Assembly (NCBI GenBank): GCA_903845315.1
Contig: CAIMWY010000074.1
Coordinates: forward strand, 1 to 11,908
Source of the DNA: an uncultured Burkholderiales bacterium
GTDB lineage: Bacteria > Pseudomonadota > Gammaproteobacteria > Burkholderiales > Burkholderiaceae
Direction of reading: 5' to 3'
Length of the DNA stretch: 11,908 bases
How positions within the stretch are numbered: position 1 is the stretch's first letter; the number at the start of each line of letters is the position of its first letter. The position numbers and the translations under genes are program-made. The notes under the pieces are model-generated. The model worked only from the letters and a program-made list of their open reading frames with translations, had not been told where the DNA came from and made no database searches. This document shows positions 1 to 7,468 of the stretch, piece after piece.

Positions 1-653
1 AAGATCTGGGTCTTTTGCCAATACGCCATCTCGACCTCGCGGTAGTTGGGGATCAGGCGTTCCACCAACTCGGGGTGGTTGACAAACGCGCCGGGTGGGC
101 GCGCGCTGAGGGCAGCGTCGAGCGTGCCGTTGAGCAGCATCTCTGACAGCGAGGTGTGGGGCATGGGCGTGTAGCGCAGACCTGGGGGCAGTTGCAAGGC
201 CACTTTTTCGCGGCGGCCCGCATCGTTCACGCCGGCTTGGTGCCAGTCGATGCTGTTGAGGTCCACGCCGTATTCGTGGGCCAACATGCCGCGCGAGTAA
301 ATGGCTGCGGTTTGTGCCCATTCAGGCACGCCTACTTTTTTACCTGCCAAATCCGCCGAGGTTTGGATGTTGCGGTCTTTGCGCACATAGATGGAGGAGT
401 GGCGAAAGGCACGCGACGGAAACACGGGCACCAGCACCAACCAAGGGTCGGCTTGCGACACCAGCGAAATGGCTTTGGCAAACGACATTTCTGACACATC
501 CCACTCTTGGAACTTGGTGAAGCGAAAGAACATTTCTTCGATCGGTACATGGATGGGTGTGATGTCGATGCCTTCGGCGCGCACGCGTCCAGACATGAGG
601 TCGCGCACATGGTCGTAGTCGCCGACTGCGATGGAGAGGTTGAGGTTGGACAA
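1..653 (-). CDS. 4,5-dihydroxyphthalate decarboxylase-like / type 2 periplasmic-binding-fold protein (partial, C-terminus outside window)
   Basis: Reading leftwards from a TTG codon at 653 gives 217 residues before the window ends; relatives run to about 330. The protein opens directly with the first strand of the fold (LNLSIAVGDYDHVRDL, residues 4-19). It continues with VRAEGIDI (25-31), the EMFFRF segment (40-45) and DLAGKKVGVPEWAQTAA (101-117), the pattern of proteins annotated as 4,5-dihydroxyphthalate decarboxylase (Pht5-like) or NMT1/ABC substrate-binding-like. No signal peptide is visible, which fits a cytoplasmic enzyme better than a periplasmic receptor. The TTG start is chosen because GGAG lies 6 bases upstream and the protein begins at the fold boundary; the next in-frame ATG (residue 20) would delete the first strand. 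It lies 52 bases after the Bug gene and is probably the last known gene of the 4242-to-1 operon. The exact reaction cannot be told from sequence. The family call is firm; decarboxylase activity is inference. Confidence 0.82.
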   Translation of the reverse strand, partial: MSNLNLSIAVGDYDHVRDLMSGRVRAEGIDITPIHVPIEEMFFRFTKFQEWDVSEMSFAKAISLVSQADPWLVLVPVFPSRAFRHSSIYVRKDRNIQTSADLAGKKVGVPEWAQTAAIYSRGMLAHEYGVDLNSIDWHQAGVNDAGRREKVALQLPPGLRYTPMPHTSLSEMLLNGTLDAALSARPPGAFVNHPELVERLIPNYREVEMAYWQKTQI

Positions 654-705
654 GAGAGGCTCCGTGAAAAAGTGAATCGAAAAGACGGCGGCAAGGGCCT
701 TGGGT

Positions 706-1686
706 TCAGTCGGGCTTGATGCCCAGATCGCGAATGATCTTGCTGTACTTGGCTTGGTCGCGCTTGATCTGCGCTTGCAACTCGTCAGGTGAGGTGATCA
801 TCGGTTCGATGCCACCTGCTTTGTTGAAGGACTCGATCAGATCAGACGCATGCAAGGATTTGGCCACTTCGGCGCGCAAGCGTTGCACCACCGTGTCGGG
901 TGTGCCTGCAGGGGCGAACAAGCCAATCCAAATGCTGTTGTCAAACCCGGGGTAGGTCTCGGCGATGGTGGGCACATCGGGCATTTCTTTGAGGCGTTGT
1001 GCGCTGCTGACTGCAATGGCTTTGAGTTTGCCTGCTTTGATGAGGGCTGAGTTGGAGGTGCCAGAGAACATGGCAATGGTTTCTCCGCCAATGGTGGCCG
1101 TGGTGGCAGGTGCGCCGCCTTTGTAGGGCACGTGCAGCAGGTCCATGCCCGCTCGTGCCTTGAGCATCTCCATGGTCAGGTGGTGCTGGCTGCCGTTGCC
1201 ACCCGAGGCATAGGCCGGTGGGGGTGAGGTCTTTTTCACATAGGCCACAAATTCGGGCAGTGTCTTCACGGGCAAGGCGGCGTTGACCGACAGCACAAAC
1301 TGGTTGCTGCCCAGTGAGGCAATCGGGATGAGTTCTTTGTTTACATCCACCGCCCCCTTGGGATAGAGGTAGGGGTTGATGACAAACAAGCTGTCCATGC
1401 CCACCAGCAGTGTGTAGCCATCGGCGGGTGCTCGGGCTACGTACTCGGCGGCGATGTTGCCGTTGGAGCCGACCTTGGTTTCGATCACCACCGATTGGCT
1501 CAAGCCGTTAGAGAGCTTGTAGCCAATCGCGCGTGCAATTAAATCGGGGGCGCCACCGGGGGGAATGGGTGAGACCACTTTGATGGGGCGATTCGGATAA
1601 GACGATTGCGCCAAGGCCATGGGCGCTGTGGCGCAGGCCAGCAGCATAAAGCAGAGCACGCTGCGTGAGAGGTGTTGCAACAACAT
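706..1686 (-). CDS. Bug/TctC-family tripartite tricarboxylate transporter substrate-binding protein
   Basis: 326 residues. It would bind a small, usually carboxylated, solute in the periplasm. An N-terminal signal (hydrophobic core about residues 9-26, cleavage probably after ALA at 24-26) is followed by SYPNRPIKVVSPIPPGGAPD (29-48), the conserved Bug opening. Further family landmarks are APADGYTLL (86-94), HVPYKGGAPA (185-194), the PDVPTIAETYPGF stretch (236-248) and FAPAGTP (257-263). Cys18 preceded by LLA resembles a weak lipobox, so lipid anchoring is a minor alternative. The open frame runs further upstream inside the hydroxylase gene, but ATG at 1686 is the start that gives a signal peptide, and it begins 4 bases after the preceding stop. 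No clear Shine-Dalgarno is seen, so translational coupling is likely. No TctA/TctB membrane genes are in the window, so it is an orphan receptor here. Context suggests an aromatic acid ligand; that is inference. Confidence 0.93.
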   Translation of the reverse strand: MLLQHLSRSVLCFMLLACATAPMALAQSSYPNRPIKVVSPIPPGGAPDLIARAIGYKLSNGLSQSVVIETKVGSNGNIAAEYVARAPADGYTLLVGMDSLFVINPYLYPKGAVDVNKELIPIASLGSNQFVLSVNAALPVKTLPEFVAYVKKTSPPPAYASGGNGSQHHLTMEMLKARAGMDLLHVPYKGGAPATTATIGGETIAMFSGTSNSALIKAGKLKAIAVSSAQRLKEMPDVPTIAETYPGFDNSIWIGLFAPAGTPDTVVQRLRAEVAKSLHASDLIESFNKAGGIEPMITSPDELQAQIKRDQAKYSKIIRDLGIKPD

Positions 1687-1690
1687 GGGC

Positions 1691-3295
1691 TTAAGGGGGC
1701 GTGGGGTAGTGCGTGTGAAAAACTTGGGCGATGGTGCCACAGGCCTTGGATGCGTCCTGTCCCACATAGGCCAGCACATAGCGGTCAGGGCGCAGCACCA
1801 CCGCCTGTGCTTGGGCGCTGTCGAGCACGTTGGCCAATTCGTGTTGCACATCGCGCACGCACTGCGGGTGTGCTGCTGTGGTGGTGGGTAAGAAGTCGTC
1901 GGCGTGGCGAATGATGTGCAGCACCTGCGCTTGCATGCCCGTGGGTAACGCCAACTCGGGACTGTCTGCCCATTGCAGCACGGCAAACCCAGTGCCCAGC
2001 AGGTCGTCCAGCAAGGTGGTCTGGCCGTTGGGCAGCTCCACCAAGGGCTGGGTCATCAGTTGACCACTGGAAATTTTGGCCTCAGCCACCGGCCAGGGCG
2101 CAAAAAACCCGGCATGAAAGCGCGGCTTGGGTTTGAACTTGAGGTGCAAGATGTAGTCGCGTGCAGCAGGCACCAGGCACACCAGCTTCAACAAGGTTTG
2201 CGCCAAGGCGGCACCTAGGCGCGACTTGGGTTGCATGAAGGCCCCAATGCGTAAGGCCATTTGAATCAAGGCCCAGGCGTGTGGCTTGCGCTCTTGCTGG
2301 TAGCTGTCGAGCAGTTGGGGCGAGGCACCCTGTTGCAGATTGGCCGCCAGTTTCCAAGCCAAGTTGACTGCGTCACGCACGCCGCTGTTCATGCCTTGAC
2401 CGGCAAATGGAGGGGTCAGGTGGGCGGCGTCGCCCGCCAGCAGCACCCGGCCTTGGCGCCAGCGCGTGGCCACGCGCGCGTGGAAGGTGTAGACCACTTT
2501 GCGCAACAGGCTGAGTTGCGCGTCTTGTGGGTCGCGGCCATGGATCCATTGGCGCAATTGGGTATCTTCGAGCACGGTCTCGGGGTCTTCGCCGGGGTGC
2601 AGCATGAATTCGTAGCGCACCGTGCTTTGCGGGCCGGGCAGGCGAATGGCTGGGCGTTGCGGGTCGCAATAGGTGCGGGTGTGGCGAAACGGCGAGGTGC
2701 GGCCAATCAGGTCGGCGATCAACCATTTCTCTTTGTAGGTGCTGCCTTCCAGCGCGATGCCAAGCAACTCGCGCACCGTGCTGCGGCCACCGTCGCAAGC
2801 CACCAACCAACGCGCTGTGAAGGTCTGGTTCTGGGGCTGTGTGGGGCCCAGGTGCTGCACGCTGGCTGTCACATGATCGGCGTGTTGTTCAAGGCTGGTC
2901 AGCTCATGGCCGTAGCGCAGGCTGACCGAGGCCTGGCGCGTCATGCCTTGGCTCAAGGCTTGCACCAGCAGTTGCTGACGGAAGGCGTTGCGCTTGGGGT
3001 AGCCATACTCGCGCGAGCTGGGCTCGATCTTGGCGAACAACTGGTTGGTCCAAGAGTAGTAATGCACGCCATAGCCTTGCACCACATTCGGCAACACCTC
3101 GGGCAGCATGCCCGTGGCTTGCAGGGTGCGCAGGCTCTCGTCGTCGATGGTCACCGCACGCGCTTCGTCCGCCGGGCCGTCATTTTTGTCGATCACCAAG
3201 GTGTGCAGGCCGAAGTTGCCTAGCAAGTGCGCGAGCACTAAGCCGGTGGGCCCGGTGCCCACCACGATCACGTCGTAATTCAAAGGGGTATTCAT
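1691..3295 (-). CDS. FAD-dependent aromatic-ring monooxygenase, MhpA/PheA-like class A flavoprotein hydroxylase
   Basis: 534 residues, near the usual size of the MhpA (3-(3-hydroxyphenyl)propionate hydroxylase) group. It should use NAD(P)H and O2 to hydroxylate a phenolic ring in the cytoplasm. The three flavoprotein hydroxylase fingerprints are present: GTGPTG (13-18) in a Rossmann beta-alpha-beta unit starting at YDVIVVG; the DG motif in ACDGGRSTVRELLG (166-179); and the GD motif in GRVLLAGDAAHLTPPFAGQG (282-301), followed by NSGVRDAVNLAWKL. A C-terminal thioredoxin-like domain of about 150 residues follows, as in MhpA and phenol hydroxylase relatives. The ATG at 3295 is chosen over an in-frame ATG 33 codons upstream because the FAD fold starts at residue 7 and the longer form would overlap the previous gene. 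It sits 14 bases after the dioxygenase-like gene and 4 bases before the Bug gene. The substrate is not determinable; MhpA-like specificity is a guess from overall resemblance. Confidence 0.9.
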   Translation of the reverse strand: MNTPLNYDVIVVGTGPTGLVLAHLLGNFGLHTLVIDKNDGPADEARAVTIDDESLRTLQATGMLPEVLPNVVQGYGVHYYSWTNQLFAKIEPSSREYGYPKRNAFRQQLLVQALSQGMTRQASVSLRYGHELTSLEQHADHVTASVQHLGPTQPQNQTFTARWLVACDGGRSTVRELLGIALEGSTYKEKWLIADLIGRTSPFRHTRTYCDPQRPAIRLPGPQSTVRYEFMLHPGEDPETVLEDTQLRQWIHGRDPQDAQLSLLRKVVYTFHARVATRWRQGRVLLAGDAAHLTPPFAGQGMNSGVRDAVNLAWKLAANLQQGASPQLLDSYQQERKPHAWALIQMALRIGAFMQPKSRLGAALAQTLLKLVCLVPAARDYILHLKFKPKPRFHAGFFAPWPVAEAKISSGQLMTQPLVELPNGQTTLLDDLLGTGFAVLQWADSPELALPTGMQAQVLHIIRHADDFLPTTTAAHPQCVRDVQHELANVLDSAQAQAVVLRPDRYVLAYVGQDASKACGTIAQVFHTHYPTPP

Positions 3296-3309
3296 GGGGA
3301 GGTCCGGCT

Positions 3310-4242
3310 TTAGCTGCGCATGATGGCTCTGCCCCACACATTGAGGGTGCGCTCTTCGTGGGGCCACACGCCCATGGGTCGGTCGGGTGCGCAAACTTCA
3401 ATTTCGGAGGAGATCTCTGTCAAATTGCCATCGGGGTCGCGCACCATGAAAAACACATCGTTCCCGGGCCCGTGACGCCCAACACCCCAAACGATTTCGG
3501 TTCTGAGACGGCCCATGTGGTCGGCCCAGTCTTTCAGGTCGTTCCAGCTTGGGGTTTCAAACGACTGGTGGTCAAAGCAGTTCACGGGCGCGCCAAACAG
3601 GGCGAGGCAGTGGTGCAAGTGTTCAGTGCGCAAAAAGCAGGCTGTGAGTTGCCCACTGTCGTCTTGCACCCGGTCTGACACGATGAAGCCCAATTGCTCG
3701 GTGTAGAACGCCACCAAGGTCTCGATCTGTTGGGTGCGCACGGCGAAGTGCTGGTTGGTGGCGGCTGGCAAATGGCTGCTCGGCGCGTCAAACGCCGGGG
3801 CGGATTGGGGTGGCACAAACACCAAACACAGACCTTGTGGGTCTTGCACGCCCAAGGCGTCTGCGGGTAGATCAGTCAACCCGCTCAGGTCTTGCCGAGG
3901 CAGTTGGGCTGTTCTGGCACGCAGGAGCTCCCAAGACGCTTGCGTGTTGCAGGCCCACAGCGCGTAATGCAGTTGGTTGACTTGACCCGGGGATATGTGC
4001 ACGGCGCGTTTCGGTGCGTCGCACAGGTGGGTTTCACCCAACACGCGCTGTTGCATGCCATAGCAGCGTGCGTAAAAATCCGCCAAGGCAGCGGGGTTGG
4101 GGGATTGCAGGTGCAGGCGCACCAAGTGGGCATCAAGACTCAAGGCGGGCTTTCTAGGCAGAACATTCAAAACGCGCTGACGATTGTGGCAGTTGGGCTG
4201 CGCGTCAATCTCTTTTTCATTATGTGAGATTTCCTTCTTCAT
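3310..4242 (-). CDS. Two-domain VOC family protein, type I extradiol dioxygenase-like
   Basis: 310 residues from ATG 4242. Two vicinal-oxygen-chelate modules are visible, about residues 38-145 and 163-280, matching the two-domain layout of 2,3-dihydroxybiphenyl 1,2-dioxygenase-type ring-cleavage enzymes. The C-terminal module carries plausible metal ligands in the expected order: His165 in NQHFAVRT, His210 or His211 in EHLHHCLALF, and Glu276 in DPDGNLTEISSE. It would cleave a catechol-type ring next to its hydroxyls using Fe(II) and O2, most simply acting after the FAD hydroxylase encoded 14 bases downstream. The start is uncertain. About 35 residues before the first module are rich in polar residues and look non-globular, no Shine-Dalgarno precedes 4242, and the frame stays open to 4350. 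A shorter start near residue 34 (TTG) is possible. It is the first gene of the leftward operon. Family is secure; ring-cleavage activity is likely but not proven. Confidence 0.85.
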   Translation of the reverse strand: MKKEISHNEKEIDAQPNCHNRQRVLNVLPRKPALSLDAHLVRLHLQSPNPAALADFYARCYGMQQRVLGETHLCDAPKRAVHISPGQVNQLHYALWACNTQASWELLRARTAQLPRQDLSGLTDLPADALGVQDPQGLCLVFVPPQSAPAFDAPSSHLPAATNQHFAVRTQQIETLVAFYTEQLGFIVSDRVQDDSGQLTACFLRTEHLHHCLALFGAPVNCFDHQSFETPSWNDLKDWADHMGRLRTEIVWGVGRHGPGNDVFFMVRDPDGNLTEISSEIEVCAPDRPMGVWPHEERTLNVWGRAIMRS

Positions 4243-4261
4243 GCTGATGTCTTGGGTGAAC

Positions 4262-4277
4262 TGACGCGAAGGCGTCA
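4262..4277. promoter_or_regulatory. Perfect inverted repeat, candidate operator
   Basis: TGACGC, four-base spacer GAAG, then GCGTCA: six-base arms, all paired. It is centred 27 bases upstream of the ATG of the leftward dioxygenase-like gene and about 98 bases upstream of the rightward operon. A dimeric transcription factor (for example a GntR- or MarR-type protein) could bind it; no known consensus is matched. It could alternatively act as a small hairpin in the leader of the leftward transcript. Confidence 0.4.
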
Positions 4278-4353
4278 ATTTTGCTGCCTGCCTAGGGCTT
4301 TTACGCTGGTGAGCTGCATTTGACTTCGCTACCCTACGCGCTTCTTTCAACCT

Positions 4354-4359
4354 AGGTGG
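4354..4359 (+). promoter_or_regulatory. Shine-Dalgarno AGGTGG deciding the start of the [2Fe-2S] subunit
   Basis: AGGTGG lies 8 bases before ATG 4368. An in-frame GTG at 4356 is inside this element and has no ribosome site of its own, so the start is placed at 4368. Confidence 0.65.
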
Positions 4360-4367
4360 CAGACAAC

Positions 4368-4829
4368 ATGAAACTCAACATCAACGGACGTGTGCACGAG
4401 GCCGACGTCGAGCCCGACATGCCCCTCTTGTGGGCCTTGCGTGATGAACTCGACATCAAAGGCCCCAAATTTGGCTGTGGCGTGGCCCAATGCGGCGCAT
4501 GCACGGTGCTCTTGAATGGCGAGCCGGTGCGTTCGTGCTCTTACCCCGTGTCTGCGGCTGCGTCGCAAAAAGTGGTCACCATCGAAGGCTTGGCCAATAA
4601 GAACGGCACCCTGCATGCTGTGCAACAAGCTTGGATTGACCATGAAGTGCCTCAGTGCGGCTATTGCCAAGGCGGCCAAATCTTGACCGCCGTGGCCTTG
4701 CTCAAGAAAAAGCCCAAGCCCACCGACGAAGACATCGATGCCGCCATGAGCAACATCTGCCGCTGTGGCACCTATGCGCGCATGCGCCAAGCCATCCACG
4801 CGGTGGCCAACAAAGGAGCACGCGCATGA
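4368..4829 (+). CDS. (2Fe-2S)-binding small subunit of xanthine oxidase-family molybdenum hydroxylase (isoquinoline 1-oxidoreductase alpha-like)
   Basis: 153 residues, the normal size for stand-alone iron-sulfur subunits such as IorA. It carries electrons from the molybdenum site to an external acceptor. The N-terminal plant-ferredoxin-like domain has CGVAQCGAC (Cys37, Cys42, Cys45) and the fourth ligand Cys57 in VRSCSYP. The C-terminal helical domain has CGYC (Cys97, Cys100) and CRC (Cys131, Cys133) for the second [2Fe-2S] cluster. All eight ligands are intact. No signal peptide is present, so if the holoenzyme is periplasmic this subunit must be carried out folded with its Tat-bearing partner. 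The stop overlaps the start of the large-subunit gene (ATGA at 4826-4829), indicating translational coupling. No FAD-binding middle subunit gene is nearby, as in the two-subunit Ior-type enzymes. Substrate unknown. Confidence 0.93.
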   Translation: MKLNINGRVHEADVEPDMPLLWALRDELDIKGPKFGCGVAQCGACTVLLNGEPVRSCSYPVSAAASQKVVTIEGLANKNGTLHAVQQAWIDHEVPQCGYCQGGQILTAVALLKKKPKPTDEDIDAAMSNICRCGTYARMRQAIHAVANKGARA

Positions 4830-6988
4830 CCGCCTCACACCTCACCGCTGGCGTGGACCGCCGTGGCTTTTTGAAGGTTTCCAGCACCGCCGCTGCGGCT
4901 TTGTCGCTGGGCTTTTTCTTGCCTGAAAAAGGCATGGCCGCCACGGCTGAACGTGTCAATGCCTGGATCGAGATTCAAGCCGACGAGACCATCATCATTC
5001 GCTATGCCCGGACCGAAATGGGCCAGGGCAGCCGAACCTCAGCACCCATGTTGGTGGCTGATGAGCTCGAAGCCGACTGGAAGCGCGTGCGTGTGGAATA
5101 CGCTACCGCGCACGAGAACCTGCGCCAAAAGCGAGTTTATGGCGACATGTCGGCCGTGGGCAGTCGCACCATCCGCAACTCGCAAGAGTATTTGCGCAAA
5201 GCCGGTGCCACCGCGCGTGAAATGCTGATTGCTGCCGCTGCCCAGCAGTGGGGCGTACCCGCCAGCGAGTGCGTGGCCGCCTTGGGTGTGGTGACCCACA
5301 CCCCCAGCAAACGCAAACTGAGCTACGGCAAGTTGGCTGCTGAGGCCGCCAAGCTGGAGCCACCGAAAGAGGTCAAGCTCAAAGACCCGAAAGACTGGAA
5401 GATCATCGGCAAGCCGATCAAGCGTGTGGACATTCCCGACATCGTGACGGGTCGGGTGCGCTACGGCATCGACGCGCAACTGCCTGGCATGTTGTACGCC
5501 GCTGTGGCGGCCTGTCCGGTGTTCAATGGCACGGTCAAGTCGCTGGACTCGACCAAGGTCGACAACCGCCGCGGCATTGTGAAGGTGCTCAACCAAGGCA
5601 CGTTTGTGGCGGTGGTGGCTGACAACTGGTGGCGTGCCAAAGAGGCCCTCAAAGATGTCGCCATTGAGTGGGACACGGGTGACAACGCAAAGTTGTCGAG
5701 TGCTTCCATCATGGCGAGCTTCAAGGAAGGTTTGGACCAACCGCAACTGGCGGTGGCCCGCAACGACGGCAACGCGCCCGAGGTGTTGGCCAAAGCCAGC
5801 AAAGTGCATGAAGCCGAGTACTTCACGCCTTATCTGGCGCACGCCACCATGGAGCCCATGGTGTGTACTGCATGGGTGCACGATGGCAAGGTCGAGGTAT
5901 GGACATCCACCCAAAACCCAGAGGGCGTGTTGGCCACTGCGGCCGCTACGGCGGGCGTGCCCCAAGACCAGGTCTTGGTACACCCCATGCAGTTGGGCGG
6001 TGGCTTGGGACGCAAGGGCGCGCAAGACTTCACGCGTCAAGGTGTGTTGATTGCCAAGGCCATGGCGGGCAAGCCCGTCAAGATGGTGTGGACGCGTGAA
6101 GAAGACACCCAACACGACTTGTACCGCCCAGCCAGTTTGGTACGCATGAAGGCGTCCATGGATGACGCAGGCAAGGTGCAAGCCCTGCACATTCGCGTGA
6201 GTGCGCCGTCGATTCTGGCCACCTTGCTCAAGCTGCCTTTGCCCAATGGCATTGACGGTCAAGCGGTGGCAAGTTTCAACGACCATCCCTACAACATCCC
6301 CAACAGTTTGGTCGATTACGCACAGCGCAACACCAATGTGCCCGTGGGCTTTTGGCGGACTGTGGGGCACTCACAAAACCCGTTTGTGCGCGAGTCGTTC
6401 ATCGACGAGTTGGCCCATGCGGCAGGCAAAGACCCGCTGGCGTTTCGCCAGTCTTTGTTGGGTGAAAAGTTCGTCAAAGACCGCGCGATTTTGGAAGCCG
6501 TGGCCAAGGCCGCCGACTGGGGCAAGCCATTGCCCAAGGGCGTGTTCCGTGGCATTGCCGAAACCGAGGGCTATGGCAGCTACACCGCGTGCGTGTGTGA
6601 GGTGTCGGTGAACGCCAAGTCCGAGGTCAAGATCCACCGCGTGGTGATGGGCATTGACTGTGGTTACGCGGTCAACCCCAACAACATCGAAGCCCAAATT
6701 CAAGGCAGTGTGGTGCATGGCTTGAGTGCGATTTTCTGGGGCGAGATGACGGTCAAAGACGGCCGCATCGAGCAGTCGAATTTCCACGACTACCGCATGA
6801 TGCGTTTCAACGAAATGCCCAAGGTGCAGGCTGTGATCGCACCCACCGGTGGCTTTTGGGGTGGCGTGGGCGAGCCAGCCCAAGCACCGTTGGCACCAGC
6901 TTTGGCCAACGCCATTTTTGCCGCCACTGGCAAGCGCTTGCGCTCGTTGCCACTCAAGAACCACGGCTTGAGCTTGGCCCGCGGATGA
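4826..6988 (+). CDS. Molybdopterin-binding large subunit of xanthine oxidase-family hydroxylase, Tat-exported (isoquinoline 1-oxidoreductase beta-like)
   Basis: 720 residues from ATG 4826, preceded by AAAGGAG at 8-base spacing; the open frame begins earlier but only inside the small-subunit gene. A twin-arginine signal is clear: DRRGFLK (11-17), then an alanine/leucine core to about residue 39. IorB-type landmarks follow: [20 protein letters not shown] (62-81), [11 protein letters not shown] (340-350), GGGLGRK (391-397) in the molybdopterin-binding loop, [16 protein letters not shown] (421-436), [15 protein letters not shown] (613-627), and GGVGEP (679-684) with Glu683 as the expected catalytic glutamate. 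It should hydroxylate an electron-poor carbon (N-heteroaromatic or aldehyde-like) with water as oxygen donor. Length is a little below IorB of about 790, and there is no C-terminal cytochrome c domain as in NicB-type enzymes. The loop has Leu394 where many homologues have Phe. Its stop overlaps the SoxY-like start (6985-6988). Family is certain; substrate is unknown. Confidence 0.93.
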   Translation: MTASHLTAGVDRRGFLKVSSTAAAALSLGFFLPEKGMAATAERVNAWIEIQADETIIIRYARTEMGQGSRTSAPMLVADELEADWKRVRVEYATAHENLRQKRVYGDMSAVGSRTIRNSQEYLRKAGATAREMLIAAAAQQWGVPASECVAALGVVTHTPSKRKLSYGKLAAEAAKLEPPKEVKLKDPKDWKIIGKPIKRVDIPDIVTGRVRYGIDAQLPGMLYAAVAACPVFNGTVKSLDSTKVDNRRGIVKVLNQGTFVAVVADNWWRAKEALKDVAIEWDTGDNAKLSSASIMASFKEGLDQPQLAVARNDGNAPEVLAKASKVHEAEYFTPYLAHATMEPMVCTAWVHDGKVEVWTSTQNPEGVLATAAATAGVPQDQVLVHPMQLGGGLGRKGAQDFTRQGVLIAKAMAGKPVKMVWTREEDTQHDLYRPASLVRMKASMDDAGKVQALHIRVSAPSILATLLKLPLPNGIDGQAVASFNDHPYNIPNSLVDYAQRNTNVPVGFWRTVGHSQNPFVRESFIDELAHAAGKDPLAFRQSLLGEKFVKDRAILEAVAKAADWGKPLPKGVFRGIAETEGYGSYTACVCEVSVNAKSEVKIHRVVMGIDCGYAVNPNNIEAQIQGSVVHGLSAIFWGEMTVKDGRIEQSNFHDYRMMRFNEMPKVQAVIAPTGGFWGGVGEPAQAPLAPALANAIFAATGKRLRSLPLKNHGLSLARG

Positions 6989-7464
6989 TGCAGCGCAGGC
7001 AGTGGCTGCACGCCAGTGCAGCGCTGGGTTGTGGCGCGTTGGGTTTGTCTGTGGGGCAAACCAGCGCTTGGGCCCAGGGCATGGTCTCAGGGCGCTTGCG
7101 TTCTTTGTCTGAAATGTTGGCGCCTTGGAGCCAGGGGCTAGTCCCTGTGCGGCAAGCGGTGCATTTGCAACTGCCCTTGTTGGCCGACAACGGCCATTTG
7201 GTGCCCCTGAATGTGCGGGTGGACAGCCCGATGAACGAGGGTGACCATGTGCAAGAAATTGTGCTGGTGTCACAACGCAACCCGGTCGAGCGCATGGCCA
7301 CGTTTCATGTGGGGCCTTGGTCTGGGCGGGCTGAAGTCAGCACCCGGGTGCGTCTGGCGGGGTCGCAAACGGTGCTGGCGCTCGCGCGCATGTCCGATGG
7401 ACGTTGTTGTTATGACTTGGCAGATGTAATCGTCACCGAGTCGGCCTGCGTGGACGGGTCGTGA
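6985..7464 (+). CDS. soxY: SoxY-like sulfur carrier protein with atypical C-terminal arm
   Basis: 159 residues. The N-terminus has twin arginines (Arg4-Arg5 in QRRQWL), a hydrophobic stretch (10-24) and AWA before Gln31, a likely Tat signal and cleavage site. Residues 73-159 follow the SoxY immunoglobulin-like domain: VPLNVRVDSPMNEGDHVQEI, QRNPVERMATFHVGPWSG, then AEVSTRVRLAGSQTVLALAR and MSDGR. SoxY normally ends in a flexible GGCGG whose cysteine holds the sulfur substrate. Here the end is TESACVDGS, so Cys155 is conserved in place but the flanking glycines are mostly lost. A CysCys pair at 141-142 is also present. The start ATG overlaps the preceding stop; a second ATG follows at 6988 and either could be used. 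It pairs with the SoxZ-like gene 4 bases downstream. Family resemblance is strong; a classical role in thiosulfate oxidation is doubtful because no other sox genes are visible. Confidence 0.87.
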   Translation: MMQRRQWLHASAALGCGALGLSVGQTSAWAQGMVSGRLRSLSEMLAPWSQGLVPVRQAVHLQLPLLADNGHLVPLNVRVDSPMNEGDHVQEIVLVSQRNPVERMATFHVGPWSGRAEVSTRVRLAGSQTVLALARMSDGRCCYDLADVIVTESACVDGS

Positions 7465-7468
7465 CACG

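Larger units (their letters stand above)
4243..4367. promoter_or_regulatory. Divergent intergenic region between catabolic operon and molybdenum hydroxylase operon
   Basis: These 125 bases separate two divergent operons and must hold promoters for both. On the plus strand TTGACT at 4320-4325 resembles a sigma-70 -35 box, but the bases 17 further on (about 4343-4348) match the -10 consensus poorly. No convincing minus-strand promoter was found; a TTGACG (minus strand, 4273-4278) overlaps the inverted repeat at 4262-4277 but also lacks a good -10. A weak or activator-dependent promoter would fit. No regulator gene lies in the window. Confidence 0.5.

Noticed and set aside
156..719. Several short plus-strand frames
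   Set aside because: They oppose the decarboxylase-like gene, which reads as a continuous conserved protein from 653 to the window edge.
2261..3223. Plus-strand open frame of 320 codons
   Set aside because: Antisense to the FAD monooxygenase, which has all three flavin fingerprints; no ribosome site or domain in the plus-strand frame.
5039..6370. Long open frame on the minus strand (443 codons)
   Set aside because: It lies wholly antisense to the molybdenum hydroxylase large subunit, whose motifs are intact; the peptide has no recognisable domain and is a product of GC-rich codon use.
6371..7273. Minus-strand open frame of 300 codons
   Set aside because: Spans the large subunit/soxY boundary in antisense; low-complexity His/Gln/Ala-rich translation typical of a shadow frame.
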